Notes: generated from the sequence alone by a model not told the origin. A stretch of DNA of 64,000 bases from Tropicimonas isoalkanivorans (GCF_900112335.1 NZ_FOLG01000001.1:186001-250000); one strand, 5' to 3'. Numbered from the stretch's first letter, positions 44,441-53,047 are shown. Translations and numbers: made by a program.

Positions 44441-45724
44441 TCAGAGCAGGTGGCGGAGCGGCTGCTCCATCCGGCCCGCGAAATTGGATAGAAGGGCGAC
44501 GGCTTCCAACGCCGACAGATGGTGGCCGGCGCATTCGAGCGTGACGGAGAGACCGGCGGCCGATGTGGCAAGCGTCAGAACCGGGCAGTCCTCCGCGCCG
44601 AGCTCCACGCTGGTGATCCGGGTGTCGCGCAGGTCACGCAGGACTAGGTCTGCGGGAGCGTCAGCCTCGCTTTCGACGACCTCCCCAATACGGCGGCCCG
44701 GAACACGATAGTGACGGGTCCGGCCGAGCGCCTCGAGCGCAACCACGGTGTCATCCAGATCCAGGCTCGCACCGGCGAGGCCCGCGAGGAGCGCCCCGGT
44801 ATCCTTCAGCCCCGCATGCTCCGCAGCCCATGCCGCGAACTCCGCGAACCCGTCGGACGGCACTTCGGCCGCGATCCGTCGAGACGGGGCAGAGGAAACA
44901 GGTGTGGCCTCCGTCGGCAGGGACTTGAGAACTTCCAGATCCTTCACGTGGTATGGCTGCGGGTGACCCTCGCGGACCAGCCGGCTCAGATCGAGCCCCT
45001 GCTCCTCCGCCAGGCGCCGGGCTTTGGGAGAGGCGAGGATGCGGCCACCTTCTGCGTGCGTGGCTGGTTTTGGCGGTGCCTCTGGGTTTTTCTTGGCTTT
45101 AGGGGCTGGCGCCGCAGCTTCGGGTTCCGGCTCCGCCTCGGCAGGCGTTCGTTTCCGGCCACGTTGCAGGGGCGCGTCAGGCTTTTCGTCCGAAATGACG
45201 GCGATGACCTCGCCAACCGGCACGTCCTCTCCGGCCTCGGCCAGAAGCGCGGCGAAAAAGCCATCGTGGCCGGCCTCGACCTCAACCGTGGATTTGTCGG
45301 TTTCCACTTCAAAGAGAATGTCGGTTGCGGCGACAGCGTCGCCCGGAGCCTTGTGCCACGCGACGAGCAGGCCGCTATCCTGAGCCATGCCAAGAGTTGG
45401 CATGATGACGTCACGGCCTTCCGGCAGATCCGTCGCTTCCGGCGCCGTATCCTCAGTGGGGCTTTCCTCGGTTTCCACCGCCTCGGGGCTCTCGCCGATC
45501 AGTGCGATCACGTCGCCGACGGGCACGTCGTCACCAGCGTGCCGGCGGATCTGGGAAAGGAACCCAGCTGCCTGGGCCTCGACCTCCATCGTCGCCTTGT
45601 CGGTTTCAACTTCGAACAGCAGATCCCCCTCGGCAACGGCGTCGCCCGGGCTTTTGTGCCAGGCGACGATCAGGCCGGTGTCCTGCGCCATGCCCAAGGC
45701 GGGCATGATCACCTCATGCGGCAT
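44441..45724 (-). CDS. two-lipoyl-domain carrier protein with subunit-binding domain and degenerate E2 core
   Basis: A 427-residue protein with two lipoyl domains (lysines at about 43 in EVETDKATM and 144 in EVETDKSTV), Pro/Ala-rich linker, a subunit-binding domain at about 228-262 (ILASPKARRLAEEQGLDLS), and a C-terminal part that resembles the end of an E2 core but lacks the DHRxxxG catalytic motif. It would carry acyl groups between E1 and the separate E2 core. It overlaps the E1-beta gene by eleven bases. The degenerate C-terminus may still join the E2 core assembly. Biotin carrier function is unlikely given the ETDKAT motif. Confidence 0.85.
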   Translation of the reverse strand: MPHEVIMPALGMAQDTGLIVAWHKSPGDAVAEGDLLFEVETDKATMEVEAQAAGFLSQIRRHAGDDVPVGDVIALIGESPEAVETEESPTEDTAPEATDLPEGRDVIMPTLGMAQDSGLLVAWHKAPGDAVAATDILFEVETDKSTVEVEAGHDGFFAALLAEAGEDVPVGEVIAVISDEKPDAPLQRGRKRTPAEAEPEPEAAAPAPKAKKNPEAPPKPATHAEGGRILASPKARRLAEEQGLDLSRLVREGHPQPYHVKDLEVLKSLPTEATPVSSAPSRRIAAEVPSDGFAEFAAWAAEHAGLKDTGALLAGLAGASLDLDDTVVALEALGRTRHYRVPGRRIGEVVESEADAPADLVLRDLRDTRITSVELGAEDCPVLTLATSAAGLSVTLECAGHHLSALEAVALLSNFAGRMEQPLRHLL

Positions 45725-46709
45725 GGATCATCTCCCCGCGCACCAATCGGCGCGCATTCTCCACCACGCCCTCCGGGGTCGGAACGGTGATGTCCTCAAG
45801 CGCCGGACTGAAGGGGACCGGCACGTCCATCGCCCCCATGCGCAGCACGGGCGCATCGAGGTGGTAGAACGCCTTCTCGTTGATCCGGCTCGCAATTTCT
45901 CCGGTGACGCCGAAGCTCTGGTGCCCCTCGTCCACCACGATCACCCGGCTGGTTTTCTTCGCGGATGCCAGAAGCGTCGCCTCGTCGAGCGGGACGATTG
46001 TCCGCGGGTCTATGACCTCTGCGAAGATGCCCTCGGCCTCCAGCGCCTCAGCAGCCTTCTGGCAGACCTGCACCATGGAGGAGGTGCCGATCAGCGTGAT
46101 GTCACTGCCCTCGCGTAGCACCTTGGCCTCCCCGAAGGGGATCAGGTATTCCTCCTCCGGCACCGGGGCCTTGTCCTGGTACATCAGCTTGTCTTCAAAG
46201 ATCACGACCGGGTTGTCGTCGCGGATCGCGGTCTTCATCAGCCCCTTTGCCTCGTAGGCGGAACTGGGCAGCGCCACTTTCAGACCCGGGATATGCGCCA
46301 CGAGCGCGTGCAAGGACTGCGAGTGCTGCGCCGCGGAGCGCCGGGTGGCGCCGAGGTTCGTCCGGAGCACGAGAGGCACGTTCAGCTTGCCACCGGACAT
46401 GTAATGGGTCTTGGCCGCCTGATTACAGAGCTGATCCATAATCAGGTAGATGAAATCGCCGAACATCAGGTCGACGACCGGACGCGTGCCGGTCATGGCC
46501 GCGCCCACGGCGATCCCCATGAAACCGGGCTCGGCGATGGGCGTATCGACGACGCGGCTTGTGCCGAATTCCTCGACGAGACCGCTCAGAACCTTGAAGG
46601 GCGTACCGGCTTCGGCCACATCCTCGCCGATGATGAACACCGTTTCGTCCCTGCGCATCTCCTCGGCAAGGGCTTCGTTGACGGCCTGGGACAGGGTAAT
46701 TTCTCGCAT
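45714..46709 (-). CDS. thiamine-dependent 2-oxoacid/acetoin dehydrogenase E1 beta subunit
   Basis: A 331-residue E1-beta protein. Motifs: VFIIGEDVAEAGTPFKVLSGL near residue 25, DTPIAEPGFMGIAVGAAMTG near 55 and HSQSLHALVAHIPGLKV near 130. It forms an alpha2beta2 TPP enzyme with the upstream E1-alpha. ATG 46709 has GGAGAACACC upstream. It resembles PDH and acetoin dehydrogenase (AcoB) proteins; which of the two cannot be decided from sequence by eye. The 3' end overlaps the lipoyl-carrier gene. Confidence 0.9.
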   Translation of the reverse strand: MREITLSQAVNEALAEEMRRDETVFIIGEDVAEAGTPFKVLSGLVEEFGTSRVVDTPIAEPGFMGIAVGAAMTGTRPVVDLMFGDFIYLIMDQLCNQAAKTHYMSGGKLNVPLVLRTNLGATRRSAAQHSQSLHALVAHIPGLKVALPSSAYEAKGLMKTAIRDDNPVVIFEDKLMYQDKAPVPEEEYLIPFGEAKVLREGSDITLIGTSSMVQVCQKAAEALEAEGIFAEVIDPRTIVPLDEATLLASAKKTSRVIVVDEGHQSFGVTGEIASRINEKAFYHLDAPVLRMGAMDVPVPFSPALEDITVPTPEGVVENARRLVRGEMIHAA

Positions 46710-46720
46710 CGGTGTTCTCC

Positions 46721-47719
46721 TCAAGCCAGCGCGTGCGTCACGTCGGTGAACACATGCATGTCCACCTCGCTTTGGTCGGGGTATTTGGCGCTGAGCGCGT
46801 AATCGACGGCGGCTTTCGCATCGTCCTTGATCTCGGCGTTCATCGCCTCGACCTCCTCTTCGGACGCGATGCCTTCCGCAACCAGCCAGGACCGGAAGCG
46901 GATGATCGGGTCGCGGTTCTCCTTCCAGTCCTTCTCCTCGTCCTTTGAGCGGTAGTATTCGCGGTTGATATCGCCGACGTGGTGACCGTGGTACCGGTAC
47001 GTCATAAGCTCCATAAAGAACGGCCCCTCTCCCTTCCGGGCGCGTTCGACAAGCTTTTCAGTCAGCGCGTTGACGGCCAGAACGTCCTGCCCGTCGACCT
47101 GATGGCTTTCGATGCCGAAGGCCTCCGCCCGGGCCATGATCGAGCCCGCTGCTATCTCGTCAGTCTTCGTGTATTCCGAATAGCCGTTGTTCTCGCAGGC
47201 GTAGATGACGGGCAGCTTCCACAGCGCCGCCATGTTCATCACCTCGTACCAGAGGCCCTGCGCCGTGGCCCCGTCGCCGAAGAAGCAGACGGTCACGTCA
47301 TCCTTGCCGAGCAACTTGGCGGTGAACGCCGCGCCGGTGGCGATCCCCATTGAGCCGCCAACGATGGCATTGGCGCCGAGGTTGCCGTTCGACTGGTCGG
47401 CGATGTGCATCGACCCGCCCTTGCCGCGGCAGTAGCCCTCTTCCTTGCCGAGAAGCTCGCAGAACATTTCCTTGAATTCCGCGCCCTTGGCGACGCAATG
47501 GCCATGGCCGCGGTGGGTGGAAGTGATCTTGTCCGTGGTGCGCAGCGCCTCGCAGATCCCCACGGCCACCGCTTCCTCGCCCGAGTACATGTGCGTCAGC
47601 CCGGGCATCTTGGCGGACAGGTAAAGTTGGTTTGCGTTGTCCTCGAAAGTGCGGATACGAACCATCTGGCGATACATGCGCAGATAGTCCTCGGCATTGT
47701 GCTTCGGCGCGTCGGCCAT
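46721..47719 (-). CDS. thiamine-dependent 2-oxoacid/acetoin dehydrogenase E1 alpha subunit
   Basis: A 332-residue E1-alpha protein. The TPP motif is FFGDGATAQGL through ACENNGYSEYT (GDG-N~25-NN) near residues 160-195. STHRGHGHCVAKGAEF near 75 and YCRGKGGSMHI near 105 are shared with acetoin dehydrogenase AcoA and PDH E1-alpha. It oxidatively decarboxylates (or cleaves) a 2-oxo substrate and passes the acyl or acetyl group to lipoyl. I chose ATG 47719 with GGAGG 6 bases upstream over the ATG at 47731. It is 11 bases before E1-beta. Confidence 0.9.
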   Translation of the reverse strand: MADAPKHNAEDYLRMYRQMVRIRTFEDNANQLYLSAKMPGLTHMYSGEEAVAVGICEALRTTDKITSTHRGHGHCVAKGAEFKEMFCELLGKEEGYCRGKGGSMHIADQSNGNLGANAIVGGSMGIATGAAFTAKLLGKDDVTVCFFGDGATAQGLWYEVMNMAALWKLPVIYACENNGYSEYTKTDEIAAGSIMARAEAFGIESHQVDGQDVLAVNALTEKLVERARKGEGPFFMELMTYRYHGHHVGDINREYYRSKDEEKDWKENRDPIIRFRSWLVAEGIASEEEVEAMNAEIKDDAKAAVDYALSAKYPDQSEVDMHVFTDVTHALA

Positions 47720-47775
47720 ACGGTCCTCCATCGGGGGTAATTCCCCGGAATTGGCAGTTGCTCGGTCGTGGGGTT

Positions 47776-47795
47776 CCGGGGCGCGCGCGCCCCGG
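47776..47795 (-). terminator. perfect 20-bp palindromic hairpin between M24 and E1-alpha genes
   Basis: CCGGGGCGCGCGCGCCCCGG is a perfect palindrome; as RNA it makes an 8-bp stem with CGCG loop. It follows the M24 gene by 12 bases and precedes E1-alpha by about 56. No T-run. Possible partial terminator splitting the operon, or an mRNA processing site. Confidence 0.5.
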
Positions 47796-47807
47796 TGCGG
47801 CCACGTC

Positions 47808-49106
47808 TCAGTACCGGTTCGCGATTGGCAGTTCCTCAGCCGGGAAGAGCGAGATGACCTCGCAGCCGGTGTCAGTAACGACCACTTCCTCCTCGATGCG
47901 GGCCGCCGAAAAACCGTCTGCGGCGGGGCAGTACGTCTCCAGGGCGAACACCATCCCGGTCTGGATCTCCATCGGGTTCTCCAGGCTCACCGCACGGCTG
48001 ATGATGGGGCGTTCGTGCAGCGCCAGCCCGAGCCCGTGGCCAAACTGCAGGCCGAAGGCGGACAGCTCATCGGGGAAGCCGAACTCCTCCGCCTTTGGCC
48101 AAGCCTGCGCCACGGTGTCGGTGGTCACGCCGGGCCGGATCAGGTCGATCGAGGCATCGATCCATTCCCGCGCCTTCACATAGGCGTCGTGCTGCGCGGA
48201 CGTTGCGCGGCCGATGTTGAAAGTGCGATAGTAGCAGGTGCGATAGCCTTGATAGGATTGCAGGATGTCGAAAAAGGCCTGATCGCCCGGGCGGAACAGC
48301 CGATCCGTAAAGTTGTGCGGATGCGGGTTGCAGCGCTCGCCCGAGATGGCGTTGATCGCCTCGACGTCGTCGCTGCCCATCTCATAGAGCATCTTGTTGG
48401 ACAGAGCGACGATGTCGTTCTCGCGGATACCCGGCTTCAGCTCCTCATAGATCATGTGGTAGACGCCATCGACCATGCTGGCGGCCTGCGTCAGCAACTG
48501 GATCTCGTCCCAGTTCTTGATCTCCCGCGCCGACAGCATGATCTGCTGACCGTCAACGATGTTGAGCCCGGCCTGCTTCAGGGCTTCGAACATTGCCGTC
48601 TCTGCGTAGTCCACGCCCACCGGCATGTCGGCCATGCCCGCGTCCCGGATCAGGCCGGCGATATCCTCGGCGTACTTCTTCATCAGCCCGAAGCTCGGCG
48701 GAATGGTGCCGCGCATCCCGACCACGCCGGCGTGACAATGATCGGGGACCAGCCAGTCGGAGTACTTCCGGTGATGCACGGCGGCGGAGCCGAAGTCCCA
48801 GACGTGGGGTGCGTCATCGCCAGTCAGCAGGCAGAAGCGGCACATCTTGTCCCGCTCCCACTCGCCGATCTTGGTCGCGGAGACATAGCGGATGTTGTTC
48901 ACGTCGAAGAGCAGCAGCGACCCCGCGTCGCTCTGCTTCAACGCCTGTCGCGCGCGGCTTAGGCGATAGCGGCGCAGGCGATCGTGGTCGATCCGGCGTT
49001 CGAAGTCGACTGACAGGAAGCCGAATGCAGGCAATCGGCCTTCCCATCTCCAATTGGGTTCCAGGTCGGCCGGTGTGAGGACGTTCGGTGTGAGTGCGCA
49101 GGACAT
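47808..49106 (-). CDS. M24 (pita-bread fold) hydrolase with a missing metal ligand
   Basis: A 432-residue protein of the aminopeptidase P/creatinase/DddP superfamily. Metal-ligand positions: first Asp at about 280 (QAFFDILQSY), His at about 357 (LQFGHGLGLALH), Glu at about 390 (GMVFALETYC) and Glu at about 405. The second Asp position (SD-x-TRT in peptidases) is Cys291 here (YRTCYYRTFNI). Loss of one Asp suggests altered metal use or a creatinase/lyase-like role, not a standard peptidase. Its N-terminal domain has FDVNNIRYVSATKIG, also seen in creatinase and DddP relatives. It sits between an SDR and the E1 genes. Confidence 0.8.
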   Translation of the reverse strand: MSCALTPNVLTPADLEPNWRWEGRLPAFGFLSVDFERRIDHDRLRRYRLSRARQALKQSDAGSLLLFDVNNIRYVSATKIGEWERDKMCRFCLLTGDDAPHVWDFGSAAVHHRKYSDWLVPDHCHAGVVGMRGTIPPSFGLMKKYAEDIAGLIRDAGMADMPVGVDYAETAMFEALKQAGLNIVDGQQIMLSAREIKNWDEIQLLTQAASMVDGVYHMIYEELKPGIRENDIVALSNKMLYEMGSDDVEAINAISGERCNPHPHNFTDRLFRPGDQAFFDILQSYQGYRTCYYRTFNIGRATSAQHDAYVKAREWIDASIDLIRPGVTTDTVAQAWPKAEEFGFPDELSAFGLQFGHGLGLALHERPIISRAVSLENPMEIQTGMVFALETYCPAADGFSAARIEEEVVVTDTGCEVISLFPAEELPIANRY

Positions 49107-49170
49107 GGTTTCCTCCTTCAGGCGGAGAAAGCCCCGCCCGTTATGCGTTCATTTTCAGTGGGATGGCGCG

Positions 49171-49977
49171 TTACTGGATGCACCATCCGCCGTCGATGTG
49201 GATCATCTGGCCGGTCATGTAGTCGCTGTCGGAACTCGCGAGATAAGCCGCGGTCCCCTTGATGTCGTCGGGATAGGAAACGCGCTTGATCTGGAGCGCA
49301 TCGCGAACGATGTCGTCGTAGGCCTGCCCCTCCTTCTCCTTGAACCCGATGTCGACCAGGTCCTTGTCGAGCTGCTCCCAGAGCGGCGTGACCACGACAC
49401 CCGGGGCGTAGCCGTTGACGGTGATGTTGTGCTCGGAGAGCGCGATGGCGCCGCAATGTGTCAGCGCGAGGCAGCCATACTTCGACGTGCAATAGACAGT
49501 GACGTCGACCAGCGGCTTGCGGGATGCGATGGAGCCGACGTTGATCAGCTTGTAGGGATAGTCCTGCTTGCCCTGCGCGATCATCTGCCGGGCGGTTTCC
49601 TGCATTCCGAGCCACATCGCCTTGGTGTTCACGTTCATGATGAGGTCCCAGTTGTCCTCGTCGATGTCCATGAAGAAGCGCGGCTTGTTGAGCCCGGCAT
49701 TAAAGAGCCCGACGTTGATCATACCGTAGGCGTCCACCGTGGCGGCCACGGCGGCGGCGTTGTCCTCCCGCTTGGTCACATCCATCTTCACCGCGATGGC
49801 CTCCCCGTTGCCGCGCGCGTTGATGCGATCAGCAACGGACTGAGCTTCCTCGAGGTTGAGGTCACCCAGGCAGACATTCGCACCCAATTCCGCGAAGTGC
49901 TCGGCATTGGTGGCTCCCATGCCGCGAGCTGCGCCGGTAATCAGGATGTTTTTGCCTTTGAGGCGATTGGGATCCAT
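49171..49977 (-). CDS. SDR-family oxidoreductase
   Basis: A 268-residue short-chain dehydrogenase. Cofactor motif ITGAARGMGATN near residue 14, NAG in LFNAGLNKPRF near 93, catalytic Ser in NVGSIASRKP near 148, YxxxK in VYCTSKYG near 163. The segments GLNKP, PGVV-x-TPLWEQLDKDL and DSDYMTGQ are shared with the SDR at 53088, which marks the two as close paralogues in divergent arms. It lies 30 bases after the fusion regulator gene and 64 bases before the M24 gene. It probably oxidises a secondary alcohol. Confidence 0.88.
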   Translation of the reverse strand: MDPNRLKGKNILITGAARGMGATNAEHFAELGANVCLGDLNLEEAQSVADRINARGNGEAIAVKMDVTKREDNAAAVAATVDAYGMINVGLFNAGLNKPRFFMDIDEDNWDLIMNVNTKAMWLGMQETARQMIAQGKQDYPYKLINVGSIASRKPLVDVTVYCTSKYGCLALTHCGAIALSEHNITVNGYAPGVVVTPLWEQLDKDLVDIGFKEKEGQAYDDIVRDALQIKRVSYPDDIKGTAAYLASSDSDYMTGQMIHIDGGWCIQ

Positions 49978-50007
49978 GGGGTGTCCTCCGAATTAAGTGG
50001 TGTGACT

Positions 50008-51825
50008 TTAGTGGTCGAACATTTTGTCGACGCGGGACTGGGTCCGCTGAATGGCCTCCCGCGGTGTCAGGACGCCCCGCAGCATGTCGTGGAATTCCTC
50101 GCCACAGATCTTGAAGATGTCGCAGATCTCCGGCACCGGCGGGCGCGGCCAGAATTGGAGCTCGTCGCGCCAGGACATCTCGTCGACCGCTTCAAAGATC
50201 GTGGAGGCGCTGCGCACGTCAGGGTCGGATGCCACCGAATACCTCGGGTTCGTCCGACTTCCGTTCTGGATGTAGAGTTTCTGGGCCTCCGGCGAGGTGA
50301 AGACGATCAGCGCCTCGACAGCCGCCTGAATGCGATCTTTCGGCAGGTTTGCCGGGATGCCCATGGCATAGCCGCCGACCGTCGCCACGGGTTGCGCATC
50401 CGGGCCTGCCGGATGCGGCAGGAACCCGGTCTGGCCACGGGCCGGAGACGACTCATCCAGCTCGAAATAGGGGGCGAGCAGCGTGTATCCGTATGCAATC
50501 GCAACTTTGCCCGACGCATAGGGGCGAACACGTTCGTACCACGACATGGACAGGATGTCGGGCGGCGAATAATACAGCAGCTCCTTGAGATACTCTGCCG
50601 CTTGCAGGCCGCGCTCCGTGTCGAAGGTGGGACGGTAGCCGCCCTCCGCCAAGGCGTCCGCGTCGAACCCACCGGCAATTTTCGGTAGATCCAAAATCGG
50701 CTGGCCGAAATCCGCCATTGTCATCAGCACAGTATGCCCGAGGGCCGTACCGCGGGCCGCGTTCCACGCGATCCCATACCGGCCACGCTTCGGATCGTGA
50801 AAATGGCGGGCCGCTTCCAGAAGTCTGTCCGTCGTCGCCGGAGGTTCCAACCCCGCCGCCGCAAACAGATCCTTGCGGTAGAACAGGAGTTCCGGCGTCG
50901 TCTGCGCCGGCACGCCGAAGGGCCGGCCACCCCAGTGTGCAGCTTTCCACCCGGCAGTATGAAAATCGGCCGGATCGAGCCGGGCGACATCCATGGCCTC
51001 GTCGAGAGGCATGAGTATCCGGCGCTCGGCGAATTCGCCCACCCAGGGCAAATCGAATGCCAGGATGTCGTAGCGGCTGGAGGATCGTTCCGCGTTGCGG
51101 ATGGCTTCGTCCCGCAGTCGATCGATGGAGAAGGCGCGCTGGTGGATCTCCGTGCCGATCACCTGCTCGAAATGGCGCTTGAGGTTCTCCATGACCATGA
51201 ACGTCGGATCGCCATGCACCAGCACCCGGATGCCTCCGGGAACGGTCAACGGCTGCGGCAACACCTGCAGCGGCGGAATTGCCTGGGCGGCCATGTAAGA
51301 CCCACCGAAGAAGTAATCGCGATCCGCCTTGCTTTGCGTGCCGACGAAGTGGGCTTCTGCCAGCCGCCGGGTCCGCTCGGAAAACTGCAGCCATTGCTCC
51401 AGCAGCGTCTCGCTGGGGTGCAGGGAAAAGGTTCTGCCGGTCTTGGTGCGCGGGCGCTGCTCGATTAGCCCCGCTTCGATCATGTCCTTTATGCGCCGGT
51501 TGGCGGTCGCGTAAGGAACGTGGCTGGCGCCTATGAGAGACGTCGGTGTCACGACTTTGCCCTCAAGATGCGCGCGGACCAGATGCAGGGCCATCCGGAC
51601 GACCGGATTGGGCGCGAACAACTCGATTGACCCCTCTAGCTCATCACCGAACTTCTCCAGAAACGATATCGTTTGGAGAACCTCGCTGTTTGCCTGGGGG
51701 GAGGTCAGCTGTCCCTTCAAATGTTGTGCGCCCATGACATTCATCAGGTGGTCCTGCGCCCTTCTCTCCTTGCTCGACGGCGTGTCCGCCAAACTGTCCG
51801 GATTGGGTTTTCTTGGTTTCGGCAT
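50008..51825 (-). CDS. winged-helix regulator fused to an extracellular-type solute-binding domain (SBP_bac_1)
   Basis: A 605-residue protein without a signal peptide or membrane segment. Residues about 60-165 contain a winged-helix domain (LIGASHVPYATANRRIKDM, LIEQRPRTKTGRTFSLH). From about 200 to 590 it is a family-1 solute-binding (MalE-like) fold: IRVLVHGDPTFMVMENLKRHF, YDILAFDLPWVGEFAERRIL, RGQTGFLPHPAGPDAQ, YAMGIPANLPKDRIQAAVE. Such domains are normally periplasmic; here one would sense a ligand in the cytoplasm. SgrR is a precedent but uses a different SBP family. The gene is divergent from a ribose-type importer and first in the 2-oxoacid dehydrogenase arm. The start is ATG 51825 with GGAGG upstream. 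Confidence 0.82.
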   Translation of the reverse strand: MPKPRKPNPDSLADTPSSKERRAQDHLMNVMGAQHLKGQLTSPQANSEVLQTISFLEKFGDELEGSIELFAPNPVVRMALHLVRAHLEGKVVTPTSLIGASHVPYATANRRIKDMIEAGLIEQRPRTKTGRTFSLHPSETLLEQWLQFSERTRRLAEAHFVGTQSKADRDYFFGGSYMAAQAIPPLQVLPQPLTVPGGIRVLVHGDPTFMVMENLKRHFEQVIGTEIHQRAFSIDRLRDEAIRNAERSSSRYDILAFDLPWVGEFAERRILMPLDEAMDVARLDPADFHTAGWKAAHWGGRPFGVPAQTTPELLFYRKDLFAAAGLEPPATTDRLLEAARHFHDPKRGRYGIAWNAARGTALGHTVLMTMADFGQPILDLPKIAGGFDADALAEGGYRPTFDTERGLQAAEYLKELLYYSPPDILSMSWYERVRPYASGKVAIAYGYTLLAPYFELDESSPARGQTGFLPHPAGPDAQPVATVGGYAMGIPANLPKDRIQAAVEALIVFTSPEAQKLYIQNGSRTNPRYSVASDPDVRSASTIFEAVDEMSWRDELQFWPRPPVPEICDIFKICGEEFHDMLRGVLTPREAIQRTQSRVDKMFDH

Positions 51826-51889
51826 CGCGCCGGCCTCCTCCAAAATCGCCGATCTGACGTGGCCACCACATCTCAAAAATTCTCATTAT

Positions 51890-51905
51890 GGATATCAAAG
51901 TATCC
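51890..51905. promoter_or_regulatory. candidate operator of the fusion regulator
   Basis: GGATA (51890-51894) and TATCC (51901-51905) form a perfect inverted repeat with a 6-base spacer in the divergent region, 65 bases from the fusion regulator ATG and 145 from the importer's first gene. A second short palindrome, GCGGG-AA-CCCGC, lies at 51937-51948. Either might be the operator. Confidence 0.35.
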
Positions 51906-52049
51906 GAACTGGTGATTTTTTGTGCGACTTTTGAACGCGGGAACCCGCATCGTCTTTGCATTCGTCCGCACGCCGGATGGAAACGCAGCGACGCTACCGT
52001 CGTTTTACTCAGGACTGGAAAACCGGACTGACCGGGAGGAGACCAAGAG

Positions 52050-53006
52050 ATGAAGATCCGCAATGCACTGGTTGTGACCACTGCTGTCGGCACGCTGGCC
52101 GTCGCCGGCGCCGCATCCGCCGAGACCTACAAGATCGGAATTACCCAGAACAACGTTGGCGTCGACAGCTATCAGACCACGTATGAGCAGGCGTTCATTG
52201 CGGCGGCAGACGCCAATGAGAACGTCGAAACTGTCGTGCTCGACGCCGGCGGCGACGTGGCCCGCCAGATCGCCCAAATGGAAGATCTGATCCAGCAGGA
52301 AGTGGACGCGATCATCATTTGGCCGACCAACGGCGAGGCCGTGATCCCGGCCGTGAGAAAGGCGCACAGCGCGGGTATCCCGGTCATCGTCACGAATTCC
52401 AACATCGCCGAGCCGGGCTTCGAGTTCGTCGCGTCGTTCTCGGGGCCGGACAACATCACCCAGGGCGCGCGGTCGGCCGAGATCATGTGCGACAAGTTCA
52501 AGGAGATGGGCATCGACGGCGAAGCGAAGATCGTTCAGATCTCGGGCCAGCCGGGCTACACGACCGCCATCGAGCGCCAGAAGGGCTTCGATGACCGGCT
52601 GCCGGAGGTCTGCCCCGACGTGGAACTGGTAGAGACCCAGCCGGGCGACTGGAACCGCGAAAAGTCGCAAAAGGTCATGGAGGCCTTTCTGGTCAAGTAC
52701 GACGATATCGACGGCGTCTATGCCGGCGACGACAACATGGGCGTTGGTGCGCTGAACGCCGCCAAGGCGGCCGGTCGCGACGGTATCATCTTCGTCGGCG
52801 CCACGAACTTCGCGGTCGGCTACGAGGCCATGGAAAAAGGCGAGTACTGGGGGTCCATCTACCAGTCGCCCGTGGATGACGCCGAAGCCGCCCTGCAAAC
52901 GGCGATCGATGTTCTCGACGGCAAGGACGTGCCGTTCCTGAACTACTTCGACACGCCGAAGATCACTCAGGACAACATGAGCGAATACACCAAGCCCGTG
53001 TTCTGA
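52050..53006 (+). CDS. ribose-type ABC transporter substrate-binding protein
   Basis: A 318-residue periplasmic receptor with signal peptide (MKIRNALVVTTAVGTLAVAG, cut after ASA near residue 24). The mature part has RbsB-type motifs: ARQIAQMEDLIQQEVDAIIIWPT near residue 70, GIPVIVTNSNI near 110 and DGVYAGDDNMGVGALNAAKAAG near 220. It begins the plus arm of the divergent locus and is followed by a strong hairpin, then an SDR, two permeases and the ATPase. GGGAGGAGACC precedes the ATG. The ligand is unknown. Confidence 0.9.
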   Translation: MKIRNALVVTTAVGTLAVAGAASAETYKIGITQNNVGVDSYQTTYEQAFIAAADANENVETVVLDAGGDVARQIAQMEDLIQQEVDAIIIWPTNGEAVIPAVRKAHSAGIPVIVTNSNIAEPGFEFVASFSGPDNITQGARSAEIMCDKFKEMGIDGEAKIVQISGQPGYTTAIERQKGFDDRLPEVCPDVELVETQPGDWNREKSQKVMEAFLVKYDDIDGVYAGDDNMGVGALNAAKAAGRDGIIFVGATNFAVGYEAMEKGEYWGSIYQSPVDDAEAALQTAIDVLDGKDVPFLNYFDTPKITQDNMSEYTKPVF

Positions 53007-53019
53007 GGCATCCATTGGT

Positions 53020-53047
53020 GACGCGGGGGCACAGACGCCCCCGCGTC
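53020..53047 (+). terminator. intercistronic hairpin after ABC binding-protein gene
   Basis: GACGCGGGGGC (53020-53030) and GCCCCCGCGTC (53037-53047) form a perfect 11-bp stem with a 6-base loop followed by TTCC, 13 bases after the binding-protein stop. Likely a partial terminator giving excess binding protein. Confidence 0.65.
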
